From: Clostridiaceae bacterium
GTDB lineage: Bacteria; Bacillota; Clostridia; Oscillospirales; Acutalibacteraceae
DNA length: 39,037 bases
NCBI GenBank assembly: GCA_016297645.1
Contig: JAEDGF010000008.1
Span: 1 to 39,037 of the forward strand
Direction: 5' to 3'
Each line of letters begins with the position of its first letter. The first letter of the stretch is position 1. Positions 7,434 through 16,677 of the stretch are shown here, piece by piece. A model generated the notes under the pieces. The model worked only from the letters and a program-made list of their open reading frames with translations, made no database searches and had not been told where the DNA came from. The position numbers were made by a program, and so were the translations under genes.

Positions 7434-8485
7434 TTTTGTTCTCCTGTTGCCGATTTATTTGCGGTGCGGCTCCTCCGGAGCTGACCGCAGGCGGCATTTA
7501 TATCAGCGCCGAGCTTCCGTCGAACGGTAACGGGTATCCCCTTTGACAAAAGAACCTCTGCGAATTTTTTTACTGTTTCCGGGTAACTTTCACGGCAATG
7601 TGTTTCCTTAACCTCATTGACCGGGATAAGATTGACATGGCAGAGCATTCTGCCGAGCCTTGAAGCAAGCTCCGCCGCACATTCCGGTGAGTCGTTGACA
7701 CCTCTGACGAGAGCATATTCGAAGGATATGCGCCGCGAAGTCGTTTTTGCGTATTTGCGGCAGGCTTCAAGAAGTTTTTCTATGTTATATGCGTTATTGA
7801 CGGGCATCATGGACGAGCGTATCTCGTCGTTCGGCGCGTGCAGCGACACGGAAAGAGTAAGCTGCAAATTCATCTCCATAAGCTCGTATATTTTGGGAAC
7901 TATTCCGCAGGTGGAAAGCGATATGTGGCGCATACTGATGTTCTGCCCTTTTTCGTCCGTTATAAGACTCAGAAAGCGCTTGACATTTTCGAAATTATCG
8001 AGCGGTTCGCCCATCCCCATCATAACTATATGCGAAACTCTTATATCATTATCGCGCTCAACGGCATATACCTGCCCGAGAATTTCACTCGGCAAGAGAC
8101 TCCTTACAACGCCGCCGAGAGTGGAGGCGCAGAACCGACAGCCCATACGGCAGCCAACCTGAGAGGACACGCATACCGTGTAGCCGTATTTGTACTTCAT
8201 GAGGACCGTTTCTATCACTTCGCCGTCATTCAGCGCGAAAAGATACTTTACCGTACCATCATACTCCGAAACGAGCTTCATTTCAATAGTACAGCCGAAT
8301 ATTACAAAATTGTCATCCAGCTGCGCGCGCAGTGCTTTCGGCAGGTCGGTCATCTCGTCAAAGGACGAAACGAGCGAAATATGGAGCCAGCGGTATATCT
8401 GACCGGTGCGAAAGCGCGGCAAGCCCAGTGTCTTCATCTCGTTTTCGAGTTCTTCGTATGTAAATGAGCGAATATCTTTTTTCAT
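7430..8485 (-). CDS. rlmN: 23S rRNA (adenine-2503-C2)/tRNA methyltransferase
   Basis: Radical-SAM methylase that makes m2A at A2503 of 23S rRNA and A37 of some tRNAs, using an Fe-S cluster and two catalytic cysteines. The cluster motif C-x3-C-x2-C is at C112, C116 and C119. The C-terminal NAACGQL motif contains the methyl-carrying cysteine expected of true RlmN. Length is 351 residues, typical. It overlaps rsmB (upstream) and prpC (downstream) by 4 bp each, inside the conserved rsmB-rlmN-prpC-prkC block. Confidence 0.96.
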   Translation of the reverse strand: MKKDIRSFTYEELENEMKTLGLPRFRTGQIYRWLHISLVSSFDEMTDLPKALRAQLDDNFVIFGCTIEMKLVSEYDGTVKYLFALNDGEVIETVLMKYKYGYTVCVSSQVGCRMGCRFCASTLGGVVRSLLPSEILGQVYAVERDNDIRVSHIVMMGMGEPLDNFENVKRFLSLITDEKGQNISMRHISLSTCGIVPKIYELMEMNLQLTLSVSLHAPNDEIRSSMMPVNNAYNIEKLLEACRKYAKTTSRRISFEYALVRGVNDSPECAAELASRLGRMLCHVNLIPVNEVKETHCRESYPETVKKFAEVLLSKGIPVTVRRKLGADINAACGQLRRSRTANKSATGEQN

Positions 8486-9798
8486 GCGTTGCTCCGTTCA
8501 AATGCTGCTATAAAAAATCCGTCGCCGCCGTTTTCGGTCGGCACTACGGTGATAAAACCGTCGGCGGATGCTTTTTCTCCGTAAAGCCCGTCCGTACACA
8601 GCGAGAATTCCGGGTGGGCGGCTAAAAACGCTTCGCAGACTTCGCCGTTTTCGGCATCGTTGAGTGTACAGGTGGAATAGACGAGCCTGCCGCCTTTTTT
8701 CACAAGGCTTGCTCCCCTTTCGAGTATCGCACTTTGGATACCGGGAAGCGACGAGATATCATCGAGCGATTTATATTTGATTTCGGGCTTTCTGCCTATA
8801 ACGCCGAAGCCCGAGCACGGCACATCGCACAGCACCCTGTCCGCACTCATGGGCGGTTCGGGCAGGAGCGAAGCGTCGGCGCACACCGTTCTTATACAGG
8901 TTATGCCGAGCCGCGCGGCTGATTTTTCGATAAGGCGCGTTTTATGCTCATGTATGTCGCACGAAATAAGAACGCCTTTATTCTGCATATATTCTGCTGT
9001 TGTAAAGGATTTTCCGCCGGGGGCGGCACAGCAGTCAATGACTGTTTCGCCCGGTGCCGCATTCAGCACTGCCGCGCACAGCTGCGACGACATATCCTGA
9101 ACATGGAACAGCCCGTTTTCGAAGCTCCCGAGAGCGGTTATATCACCGAAGCCCGAGATTTCAAGGCAGTTTTCAAGCTCCGTCGTTCCGACCGAAACGC
9201 CCTCTCCTTTAAGAACATCAATAAGCTCTTTTTGAGTTGTTTTAAGCGTGTTAATCCTTATAAATACGGGTCGTCTGCCCTCGAACGCCTTAAAAATACG
9301 CTCGGTTTCCTCCTCGCCGAACTTATCTGCAAAAAGAGAAGTGAGCTGTTCCGGAAACGAGTATTTTTCCGACAGCGTCATGTCGTGAGCTTCGTTTTTT
9401 TCGGCTTCGCTATGTGCGGCGACTCGCCTTAAAACGGCATTTATCATACCGGCGGCATAGGCAAAGCCGCGTTTTTTCGCAAGCTTCACGCTCTCGTTGA
9501 CGGCGGCGCTTACGGGAATTTTATCGAAATACATTATCTGCACCGCGCCCGTACGCATAAGGGCGAGTACAAACGGGGGCAGCTTTGAAAGCGGCTTTGT
9601 CAGAAAGGACGCAAGAAGCGCGTCGACCGCCGTTTTATGCTCTGTCGCGCTGTAAACGAGTGAAGATACAAGATTTTTGTCGCGCTCGTCCGAAAGCCCG
9701 CTCTTTTTAAGAGCCTGAACAAGCGCGGTTGAGGAATACGCCCCGTCTTTTTCGACAGAAACAAGAATATCGGCAGCGGTTTCACGGGCAGACTTCAT
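8482..9798 (-). CDS. rsmB: 16S rRNA (cytosine-967-C5)-methyltransferase
   Basis: RsmB/Sun family protein of 438 residues. The N-terminal NusB-like helical domain (about 1-140) is followed by a Rossmann methyltransferase domain. SAM motif I reads DCCAAPGGKS, the Pro-Cys catalytic motif is DVPCSGFG, and the second cysteine is in YSTCTLN, so both cysteines of the m5C mechanism are present. Its stop overlaps the rlmN start by 4 bp. Located between the YugP-like protease and rlmN. Confidence 0.95.
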   Translation of the reverse strand: MKSARETAADILVSVEKDGAYSSTALVQALKKSGLSDERDKNLVSSLVYSATEHKTAVDALLASFLTKPLSKLPPFVLALMRTGAVQIMYFDKIPVSAAVNESVKLAKKRGFAYAAGMINAVLRRVAAHSEAEKNEAHDMTLSEKYSFPEQLTSLFADKFGEEETERIFKAFEGRRPVFIRINTLKTTQKELIDVLKGEGVSVGTTELENCLEISGFGDITALGSFENGLFHVQDMSSQLCAAVLNAAPGETVIDCCAAPGGKSFTTAEYMQNKGVLISCDIHEHKTRLIEKSAARLGITCIRTVCADASLLPEPPMSADRVLCDVPCSGFGVIGRKPEIKYKSLDDISSLPGIQSAILERGASLVKKGGRLVYSTCTLNDAENGEVCEAFLAAHPEFSLCTDGLYGEKASADGFITVVPTENGGDGFFIAAFERSNA

Positions 9799-9804
9799 AC
9801 AATA

Positions 9805-10524
9805 CTATCTCCTGCGTCTGTTATTAAACATCACGATGAGCCGCAAAAGGTTTGCAAGCGATACGGCGAGAGCCGCAACATAGGTAGACGCGGCGGCGCG
9901 AAGCACCTTTTTTGCACCGTTTAATTCCCGCTCGTCACGAAGAAGCCCGGTTTCCTCTATAACGCTCAGCGCTCTGCGGCTTGCGTTAAGCTCCACGGGG
10001 AGCGTTGCCAGCTGAAAGAGCATTATAAACGCATAGAGGAAAAGCCCTATCGAAACAAGCGGCTGAATTGAAAAAACAAGTCCGAGAACGGCAAGCGGAA
10101 TGCCTGCATAAGAGCCTATCCGGCAGACGGGCAGAATCGCATTTCTGATTTTTATCGGCAGATAGCTGTTTGCATACTGAGCCGCATGACCCGCCTCGTG
10201 ACAGGCAACGCCGATGGCGGCAATGGAGGTCGAGGAATAGACAGCCTCCGAAAGCCGAATTACATTGGTGCGTGGGTCGTAGTGGTCGGAGAGCTTCCCC
10301 GAACACATCTCGATCTTTACATTTGTTATATTGTAATAGCGCAAAACGGCTTCTGCTGCCTGCGCACCGGAATATCCGCTTTTACTGTACACGCCGGAAA
10401 AGGTGTTGAACGCCCTTTTTACCGCCGCCTGTGCAATTATCGAAAGAATAAACGCCGGAATAACAAGCACGATATAGAGAAATGTGCTGTTGCTTCCGTA
10501 AAAATAACCGTATCCTCCCGGCAT
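9805..10524 (-). CDS. YugP-like membrane zinc metallopeptidase
   Basis: 239-residue membrane protein of the YugP (neutral zinc metallopeptidase, DUF2265) family. It has a Gly/Tyr-rich N-terminus, one early apolar helix (FLYIVLVIPAFILS), the metalloprotease motif HEAGHAAQ and two or three more apolar helices. The reading frame extends 24 codons further upstream, but a strong AAAGGAGG ribosome site lies 8 nt before the ATG at 10524, which fixes that start. Its substrate is unknown. Clostridia commonly carry it between fmt and rsmB; Bacillus has it elsewhere. A 280-bp gap precedes it. Confidence 0.9.
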   Translation of the reverse strand: MPGGYGYFYGSNSTFLYIVLVIPAFILSIIAQAAVKRAFNTFSGVYSKSGYSGAQAAEAVLRYYNITNVKIEMCSGKLSDHYDPRTNVIRLSEAVYSSTSIAAIGVACHEAGHAAQYANSYLPIKIRNAILPVCRIGSYAGIPLAVLGLVFSIQPLVSIGLFLYAFIMLFQLATLPVELNASRRALSVIEETGLLRDERELNGAKKVLRAAASTYVAALAVSLANLLRLIVMFNNRRRR

Positions 10525-10804
10525 TTGAAAAACCTCCTTTTTCAGTAAACGGTCAGTGCCGTTTGAGTGAAAAATATCAAAAATTCCGACAGTCAAAAGA
10601 AGAAAAGAACAACAAAAACGCTGCTTCTGCTTACAAGCCGCGCCGGATATCCGAAAGCGGCAACTTTACTGCCGTTGAAGTAAGACCGACCGCAGGCAGT
10701 ATATCCCGCAGCGCCGACGCTTCAACCGCAAGATAACAAAAACAAGGCAGTTACACTTTTATGCTTTCGGCTTTTCCGCCTCTTCGGTGATCGTCTGCCG
10801 GTAA
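10525..10804. other. Intergenic gap between fmt and the YugP-like gene
   Basis: No ORF with a ribosome site on either strand. The only structure I see is a perfect 6-bp hairpin AAACGG/CCGTTT with a 6-nt loop (10547-10564), just upstream of the protease ribosome site. The gap interrupts an otherwise tightly packed operon, so an internal promoter is possible, but no good -35/-10 pair was found. Confidence 0.4.
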
Positions 10805-11746
10805 TTACTGTCCGAGTACGGTGCCGTCCGCATTGGCATGACCGCGCAGGAAATCGGCAGCGGACATTCTCTTTGCCCCTTCGAGCTGTACATCCGTAAG
10901 TTTAACAGCCGTACCTAAACCGCACCTTACAAAAATTTCGCCGTTTTTTACGGATGCTGTCCCGGGTTCACCGTTTGCAAGGCTGCCGCCGACGGCAACA
11001 GCGCCGTAAATTTTAAGGAGCTTGCCGCAAAAAGAAGTGCGGGCGACAGGCCACGGGTCCATACCGCAGACCATGCTGTGAACAGATGCCGCGTCACGGT
11101 TCCAGTCTATAACGGCTTCGTTTTTATCGAGCATCGGGGCGAGAGTCGCCTGTGTTGAGTCCTGTTTTACGGGTGTAACCGTCCCGTTTACGATACCGGA
11201 CAGAGTTTTGAGAAGTATTTCGGGACACATCGCAGCCAGCCGGTCAAACAGTTCGCCTGCGGTTTCGTTCTCCCCTATCTCCGTTTCCTGCTTCAAAAGC
11301 ATATCGCCGGTGTCAACGCCGGCATCCATGAGCATTGTGGTAATGCCCGTTACTTTTTCGCCGTTTATAACCGCCCTCTGAATGGGCGCGGAGCCTCGGT
11401 ATTTCGGCAGAAGCGACCCGTGAAGATTTACGCAGCCGTACTTCGGGATATCCAGAACGCGCTGCGGCAGAATTTTACCGTAGGCTGCAACAACAATAAA
11501 GTCGGGAGCGTAGGAGCAGAGCTTTTCGTACGCTTCATCCGTTTTGAGCGACGAAGGCTGATAGACCTCAACGCCGCTTTCAAGCGCCGTCTGTTTAACG
11601 GGCGTGGGGACAAGTATCTGCTTTCTGCCGACAGGCTTATCGGGCTGACTGACGGCAAGGCAGACCTCGTAATCGGGGCTGTCGATAAGGCATTTGAGGG
11701 CTGAAACCGCAAAATCCGGCGTACCCATAAATATCACTTTATACAT
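10805..11746 (-). CDS. fmt: Methionyl-tRNA formyltransferase
   Basis: Transfers a formyl group from 10-formyl-THF to initiator Met-tRNA; 313 residues, standard length. The N-terminal formyltransferase domain begins MYKVIFMGTPDFA and carries the SLLPKYRGSAPIQ motif and the catalytic Asp in GVDTGDM; the C-terminal OB-like tRNA-binding domain starts near residue 205. It lies directly downstream of def (18-nt gap), the classic def-fmt pair whose products add and remove the N-formyl group. Confidence 0.96.
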   Translation of the reverse strand: MYKVIFMGTPDFAVSALKCLIDSPDYEVCLAVSQPDKPVGRKQILVPTPVKQTALESGVEVYQPSSLKTDEAYEKLCSYAPDFIVVAAYGKILPQRVLDIPKYGCVNLHGSLLPKYRGSAPIQRAVINGEKVTGITTMLMDAGVDTGDMLLKQETEIGENETAGELFDRLAAMCPEILLKTLSGIVNGTVTPVKQDSTQATLAPMLDKNEAVIDWNRDAASVHSMVCGMDPWPVARTSFCGKLLKIYGAVAVGGSLANGEPGTASVKNGEIFVRCGLGTAVKLTDVQLEGAKRMSAADFLRGHANADGTVLGQ

Positions 11747-11764
11747 TCGGCGTTCCCCCTTAGT

Positions 11765-12235
11765 TTATTCGTCGCTTGCTATGTAGACCTTTTCGCCGGG
11801 AGCAAGCACATCCGTGTAGAGCTTGCCGTCAAGATGATCTATCTCGTGGCAGAAGCACCTCGCAGCAAGGTCGGTGCCCTTGTAAAGACACCACACGCCG
11901 TTGCGGTTCTGTGCGCGCACGGTAACATTCTTCGGGCGAAGCGTAATGCCGTACTTTTTCGGCAGAGAAAGGCAGCCCTCGCTCTCGCGCTGCTCGCCGG
12001 AGCTTTCCACGATAGAGGGATTGATAAGCTCCTTAACTCCGTCGCCGAGGTCGATAACTACCACGCGTCTGAGTACGCCGACCTGAACGGCGGCAAGACC
12101 TATGCCGTCCGATTTTGCAAGCGTTTCGCGCATATCGTCGAGAAGCGTAAAAAGACGGTCGTCAAATTCCTCGACGGGTCTGCTCTTTTTACGCAGAATG
12201 GGGTCGTCATTTATCCTTATTTTTCTTAAAGCCAT
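11765..12235 (-). CDS. def: Peptide deformylase
   Basis: Metal-dependent enzyme removing N-formyl from nascent proteins. The three family motifs are all present: GIGLAAVQVG, EGCLSLP (metal Cys) and HEIDHLDG (two His ligands and catalytic Glu). Length is 156 residues, close to the type found in Clostridia. The start is supported by a GGAGGA site 7 nt upstream. It sits between priA and fmt as in Bacillus. Confidence 0.96.
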   Translation of the reverse strand: MALRKIRINDDPILRKKSRPVEEFDDRLFTLLDDMRETLAKSDGIGLAAVQVGVLRRVVVIDLGDGVKELINPSIVESSGEQRESEGCLSLPKKYGITLRPKNVTVRAQNRNGVWCLYKGTDLAARCFCHEIDHLDGKLYTDVLAPGEKVYIASDE

Positions 12236-12250
12236 ATTATTTCCTCCGTT

Positions 12251-14701
12251 TCAGTCCGTGCTTTCGGGATTCATATCCGCATACACGGTCACACCTCTGT
12301 TATTTTTATCGGAAGCGGCGTCCTTCAATGCGTCGGAAACGACTGCCCTAAACGGTGCCGTATTTTTCGTTTTTATAATAATTCGCCTGCGGTATTTTCC
12401 GCCTATGCGCTCCACCTTCGGGACCATGGGTCCCAAAACCACCATTTTAACGCCCGTTTCGCCGTCCGCCGAGGTGACGAGCATTCTGAGAAAATCGTCG
12501 GCGCAGCGCGCACACTTTTTTTCGTCGGCAGAGGAAAAAGACACAACGCAGATATCGCAATACGGCGGATATATCATGACCTTACGGAGCATTATCTCAC
12601 GGTCGAAATATGCGCCGTAGTCCTGTTTGGAGGCAAGCGAGATAATGTCGTTTTCGGGCGACACCGTCTGAATGACGGCTCTGCCTTTCAGATTTCCTCT
12701 GCCTGCCCTGCCCACGACCTGCGTAATGAGGTCGAAAACGCGCTCGGAGCTTCTGAAATCGTCGCCGAACAATTCGCCGTCAACGGAAGCTATTCCCACG
12801 AGCGTTACATTCGGAAAATCGAGTCCTTTTGCAACCATCTGCGTGCCGATGAGAATATCGTATTCGCCGTCGGCAAATGCGCCGAGAGCAATGTCGTGCG
12901 CATTTTTCGCCGTTGTTGTATCCGCGTCCATGCGCAGTATTTTTTTATCGGGGAAAAGCGATTGCAGCTCCTGCTGGATCTTCTGCGTTCCGAAGCCTGA
13001 ATATCTTATATTCTGCGCGCCGCACACGGGGCAGACCGTCCCGAACGGAGCGGAATAGCCGCAGTAGTGGCACATCAGCCTGTTGTTTGCGGAGTGATAT
13101 GTCATGGAAATGCTGCAATTGGGGCAGGTAACGACCCGTTTACACTCACGGCAAACGACAAAAGTATTATAACCGCGGCGGTTTACAAGTATTATGGATT
13201 GCTCGCCTTTTTTGCAGTTTTCTTTGATTTCGTCGATAAGCGGCTGCGACAGCGACATATAATTCATCAAAAGTGATTTATCTGTCATATCGACCGTTTT
13301 AACAACGGGCAACTCGGCGCTGCCGTAGCGCTTTGTAAGCTCACACAGGACATACTTACCGGCTTTCGCACGCGCAAACGACTCCACCGAGGGAGTGGCG
13401 GACGCGAGAACAAGGGCCGCCTTGTTGTATACGCACCTGAAATGCGCCACCTCCTTCGCATTGTAGCGCGGAGATGTTTCGGATTTATATGTATGCTCCT
13501 GCTCCTCGTCGATAACTATAAGACCGAGGTTTTTTACGGGGGCAAAAACCGCGCTGCGCGTGCCGACAACGACACTCGCTTCCCCGTTTTTGATGCGTCT
13601 CCACTCGTCAAACCTCTCACCGACCGACATCCCGCTGTGAAGCAGTGCCGTCTTTTTCCCGAACCGCGCAGAAAACAGCGCAGCACACTGGGGAGTAAGC
13701 GATATTTCGGGGACAAGAACTATGACGCCGCGCCCGTCGGACACGACGCGTTCTATAAGCTCCGTATAAACTCCGGTTTTTCCGCTGCCGGTAACGCCGT
13801 ACAAAAGTGCGGTGCCTCCTGCGCCTTCGCTATACACGCCGAGAAGCTTTTCGTATGCCGCTTTTTGTTCGTCGGACAGTGAAAAACGCCCTTTTTTTTC
13901 CTCGAAATACGATTTCGGGACACGGCGCTTTTCAACATCAAACGACCGCAGCACATCTTTTGTTATGAGATTGCGCACTACCGCCTCGCTCACGCCCGTA
14001 AAGTAGCAAATGTCTTTCAGAGTCGCGCTTTGTGCGTCCGCGAGAAAAGAAACGACGGCGCGCTGTTTCTCGGTGAGCTTCGCGTTTTCCGCGTTTTCAC
14101 CGAGAGTGACCATGCGTGAGGTAAGCTCGCGCACGCGCTCGAAAGCACCGCCTGCCGAGGACACAAGTCCCTTTTTCTCCATTTTGCGGAGAAGTGACAC
14201 GCCGCCCGGCATACCGAGCTTTTTCAGAAGAGCGCTCTCCTTTACAGGCGACACGGCGGTTGAAAGAAGCTGTGCAATGCGTTTTTCATCCTCGGTCGAA
14301 AAGAGCTGAGCGTCATTGCAGGACAGACTCCAAACGCGTTCCACACAGGCACTCGCACCTGCCGGAAGCATAACCTTTGCACAGGCAAAGAGCGGCGAAA
14401 AGGTCTGCTCGGCAAGCCACGGTATCATTTTCAGCTGCTCCTCACCCAAAAGGGGCGAGTCGTCCAAAACGGAAATGATGCTTTTAAGCTGCAAATCCGT
14501 TTCTATGTCATGTTCCCGTACACCCAAAACGACTCCGAGCCGCGCCGCATCCGCCCGTCCGAACGGGACAAGCACGCGCTTACCGGCAAGGTCGTTCACA
14601 TCGACTCCGTCGGGAATAAGATAAGAAAACTCACCGTCAAAGCTGTATGAGCATTTTTCGACCGCGACTAATGCCGCGATCCTTCTTTCGCCGTCCGACA
14701 C
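12251..14701 (-). CDS. priA: Primosomal replication-restart helicase
   Basis: 816-residue 3'-5' superfamily 2 helicase that reloads the replisome at stalled forks. Order: N-terminal DNA-binding domain, winged-helix region, Walker A GVTGSGKTG, the Walker B/DEAH-type box reading DEEQEH (Q in place of the usual H, followed by HTYKS), then a zinc region with eight cysteines (CRECKRVVTCPNC and later CHYCG, CPVC) inserted in the C-terminal helicase half. It starts only 6 nt after the rpoZ stop; coaBC, which separates the two in B. subtilis, is absent here. Confidence 0.96.
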   Translation of the reverse strand: MSDGERRIAALVAVEKCSYSFDGEFSYLIPDGVDVNDLAGKRVLVPFGRADAARLGVVLGVREHDIETDLQLKSIISVLDDSPLLGEEQLKMIPWLAEQTFSPLFACAKVMLPAGASACVERVWSLSCNDAQLFSTEDEKRIAQLLSTAVSPVKESALLKKLGMPGGVSLLRKMEKKGLVSSAGGAFERVRELTSRMVTLGENAENAKLTEKQRAVVSFLADAQSATLKDICYFTGVSEAVVRNLITKDVLRSFDVEKRRVPKSYFEEKKGRFSLSDEQKAAYEKLLGVYSEGAGGTALLYGVTGSGKTGVYTELIERVVSDGRGVIVLVPEISLTPQCAALFSARFGKKTALLHSGMSVGERFDEWRRIKNGEASVVVGTRSAVFAPVKNLGLIVIDEEQEHTYKSETSPRYNAKEVAHFRCVYNKAALVLASATPSVESFARAKAGKYVLCELTKRYGSAELPVVKTVDMTDKSLLMNYMSLSQPLIDEIKENCKKGEQSIILVNRRGYNTFVVCRECKRVVTCPNCSISMTYHSANNRLMCHYCGYSAPFGTVCPVCGAQNIRYSGFGTQKIQQELQSLFPDKKILRMDADTTTAKNAHDIALGAFADGEYDILIGTQMVAKGLDFPNVTLVGIASVDGELFGDDFRSSERVFDLITQVVGRAGRGNLKGRAVIQTVSPENDIISLASKQDYGAYFDREIMLRKVMIYPPYCDICVVSFSSADEKKCARCADDFLRMLVTSADGETGVKMVVLGPMVPKVERIGGKYRRRIIIKTKNTAPFRAVVSDALKDAASDKNNRGVTVYADMNPESTD

Positions 14702-14707
14702 TTCTTT

Positions 14708-14920
14708 TTATTGCTCGTTTGTCGATACCGCAGAGGTGTCAACGGCACATTCGCCGTCAAGAAAATCCCTCACGGCAAGGCTGACGGGTTTTTCGGTAAG
14801 AATCTCTTTTTCTTCGTTCGCTTTGTCGGTGATCTCTCTCGAACGCTTTGAAACGGCGACAACAAGCGCGTATCTGCTTATATCGCCTTTAAGAAGGGGT
14901 TTAAGGTCAATGTTAATCAT
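14708..14920 (-). CDS. rpoZ: RNA polymerase omega subunit
   Basis: 70-residue omega-like protein starting MINIDLKPLL and including the family's YALVVAVSKRSREI segment, where the omega signature R-x-R-x-x-x-I region lies. Omega latches onto the beta' C-terminus and helps enzyme assembly. It is placed between gmk and priA as in most Firmicutes; the start overlaps the gmk stop by 4 bp. The identification rests on this segment plus context. Confidence 0.9.
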   Translation of the reverse strand: MINIDLKPLLKGDISRYALVVAVSKRSREITDKANEEKEILTEKPVSLAVRDFLDGECAVDTSAVSTNEQ

Positions 14921-15486
14921 TTTTGTACAGCTCCTTTAATAATTTCACTTATACTGTTAACACACGCTTCAAGATCGTCATTCACTACGCAGTAGTCGTA
15001 TTTGTCCTTGCAGCGCATTTCGCTTTGTGCAATTTCTAAGCGTTTTTCTATATCCTCGGCGGAGTTTGTGCCTCTGCCGATAATACGCCTTTTGAGTTCC
15101 TCGAACGAGGGGGGCAGAATAAACACCGATACCGCATCGGGCAGCATCTTTTTTACATTCTCGGCTCCGTTTACTTCAATGATAAGAACAACTGTTTTTC
15201 CTTCGTCAGAAAGCCGTTTTATCTCGCTGTTGAGTGTGCCGTAATAGTTACCGCCGTAGCAGACATACTCGGCAAACTCGCCGTTATCTACCCTTTTGAG
15301 AAACTCCTCTTTCGAGATAAAATAGTAGTCAACGCCGTCCGTTTCGCCGGCTCTTTTTTCACGCGTTGTAGCCGAAACGGTCTGCGCTATATCGGGATAA
15401 CGCTTTTTAAGCTCGTCATAAACGGTGTTTTTGCCGCAGCCGGAAGGCCCCGAAATAACAAAAACATTTCTTTTCTTTTCACCCAT
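14917..15486 (-). CDS. gmk: Guanylate kinase
   Basis: ATP:GMP phosphotransferase of 189 residues feeding GDP/GTP synthesis. P-loop SGPSGCGKNTV at residues 12-22, TTREKRAGETDGVDYYF (GMP-binding region) and the RIIGRGTNSAEDIEKRL lid are all typical. Its start lies 3 nt past the remA stop and its stop overlaps rpoZ, giving the conserved remA-gmk-rpoZ order. Confidence 0.97.
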   Translation of the reverse strand: MGEKKRNVFVISGPSGCGKNTVYDELKKRYPDIAQTVSATTREKRAGETDGVDYYFISKEEFLKRVDNGEFAEYVCYGGNYYGTLNSEIKRLSDEGKTVVLIIEVNGAENVKKMLPDAVSVFILPPSFEELKRRIIGRGTNSAEDIEKRLEIAQSEMRCKDKYDYCVVNDDLEACVNSISEIIKGAVQK

Positions 15487-15489
15487 AAT

Positions 15490-15750
15490 TTATTCTCCGT
15501 CTGTTTCTTCGCCGTCGGCACCCTCAAAGCGCTTAACTATTCTGTCGGCTTTGAGGTAAGACAAAATGATGTGCTCACTGTCCGTAAAAACCACCGAAAG
15601 CGTTTTTCTGCCCTGTGTGACATCGATAAGACGACCGGAATCCTTTGCGTTTTGTATCATACGGCGAACCGGTGCCGAATCGGGGCTGACGACAGCCACT
15701 ACTCTGTCGGCGTTTACGAGGTTGCCGAAGCCGATGTTTATTAGCTTCAT
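15490..15750 (-). CDS. remA: RemA-family DNA-binding regulator (DUF370)
   Basis: 86-residue protein beginning MKLINIGFGNLV and continuing with NADRVVAVVSPDSAP, hallmarks of DUF370/RemA. In Bacillus RemA forms ring-like oligomers that wrap DNA and activate biofilm matrix and osmoprotection genes; in Clostridia its targets are largely unknown. The last 10 residues are acidic. It has the conserved position between yicC and gmk. Confidence 0.94.
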   Translation of the reverse strand: MKLINIGFGNLVNADRVVAVVSPDSAPVRRMIQNAKDSGRLIDVTQGRKTLSVVFTDSEHIILSYLKADRIVKRFEGADGEETDGE

Positions 15751-15773
15751 TCCACTTCTCCGTTTTCGGTAAT

Positions 15774-16652
15774 TTATTCGATGTTCTGTATCTGCTCACG
15801 GATTTTTTCAACCTGAGCCTTTATGTCGATAACACGGCGAGCGATCTCAATATCGGACGCCTTCGAGCCGACGGTGTTAGCCTCACGGTTAATCTCCTGA
15901 ACGAGGAAATCGAGCTTTCTGCCGACAGGCTCCGTTGCTTCGAAAAGCGTGTGAAGCTGGTCTATGTGGCTTCTCAGACGGACGGTTTCCTCATCCACTG
16001 CAACTTTGTCGGCAAAAACCGCCGCTTCCGTCAAAAGCCGCTGTTCGTCCACCTGCGTGTCGCCGATAAGCTCCGCGATTCTCGCTTTGAGCTTTTCGTT
16101 GTATTCTTTCACCGTTTCGGGAGAACGCGATTCGATGAATTCGACATTTTTAATGATGGCATCTGCCTTTGAGAGGACATCCTCTTTCAGCTTTTTGCCT
16201 TCGATTTCGCGCATTTCGGTGAATGATTTTACCGCTTCGAGGGCAACGCTTTTTACGACAGCCCACACCGCGTCCTCATCCGCCGGATTTTTTCTGACGG
16301 CGAAAATATCGTCGTGACAGGCAAGCATATCCACCGTTCTGTCCATCGACAGATGGTATGTTTCGCAAAGCTCGTCGAGCGCCGCCATGTAGCCTGCCGC
16401 AAGCGAGTGGTTTATCTGCACGGCGCAGTCATCCTCGCGGTCGGACTCTATCTGCACGGAGCATTCCACCTTGCCGCGCGAGATGTAGTCCTTGAAAAAG
16501 TTTTTCAACTTATCCTCCAAAAAGGAATACTGTCTGTAAACCTTTGCCGTGAACTCAAAATATCTGTGATTTACGCTTTTAAGCTCCACCGTAACGGTAA
16601 AGCCGTCCGCAGAGCCTGTCGCTCTGCCGTAACCGGTCATACTTCTTATCAT
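15774..16652 (-). CDS. YicC/YloC family endoribonuclease
   Basis: 292 residues. The N-terminus MIRSMTGYGRA and the C-terminal block LDFLVQEINREANTVGSKA (DUF1732) are diagnostic for YicC/YloC. E. coli YicC takes part in small RNA turnover, and the family has been shown to cleave RNA. It heads the yicC-remA-gmk-rpoZ block, 25 nt after the rluB stop. MTGYGRA at codon 5 is an alternative start, but the longer form matches family habit. Confidence 0.94.
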   Translation of the reverse strand: MIRSMTGYGRATGSADGFTVTVELKSVNHRYFEFTAKVYRQYSFLEDKLKNFFKDYISRGKVECSVQIESDREDDCAVQINHSLAAGYMAALDELCETYHLSMDRTVDMLACHDDIFAVRKNPADEDAVWAVVKSVALEAVKSFTEMREIEGKKLKEDVLSKADAIIKNVEFIESRSPETVKEYNEKLKARIAELIGDTQVDEQRLLTEAAVFADKVAVDEETVRLRSHIDQLHTLFEATEPVGRKLDFLVQEINREANTVGSKASDIEIARRVIDIKAQVEKIREQIQNIE

Positions 16653-16677
16653 TATATTTTACCTCCGAATACCGCCG

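Noticed and set aside
10547..10564. 6-bp hairpin upstream of the YugP-like gene as a regulatory element
   Set aside because: Too short to stand out from chance in a 280-bp gap; noted only in the gap description.
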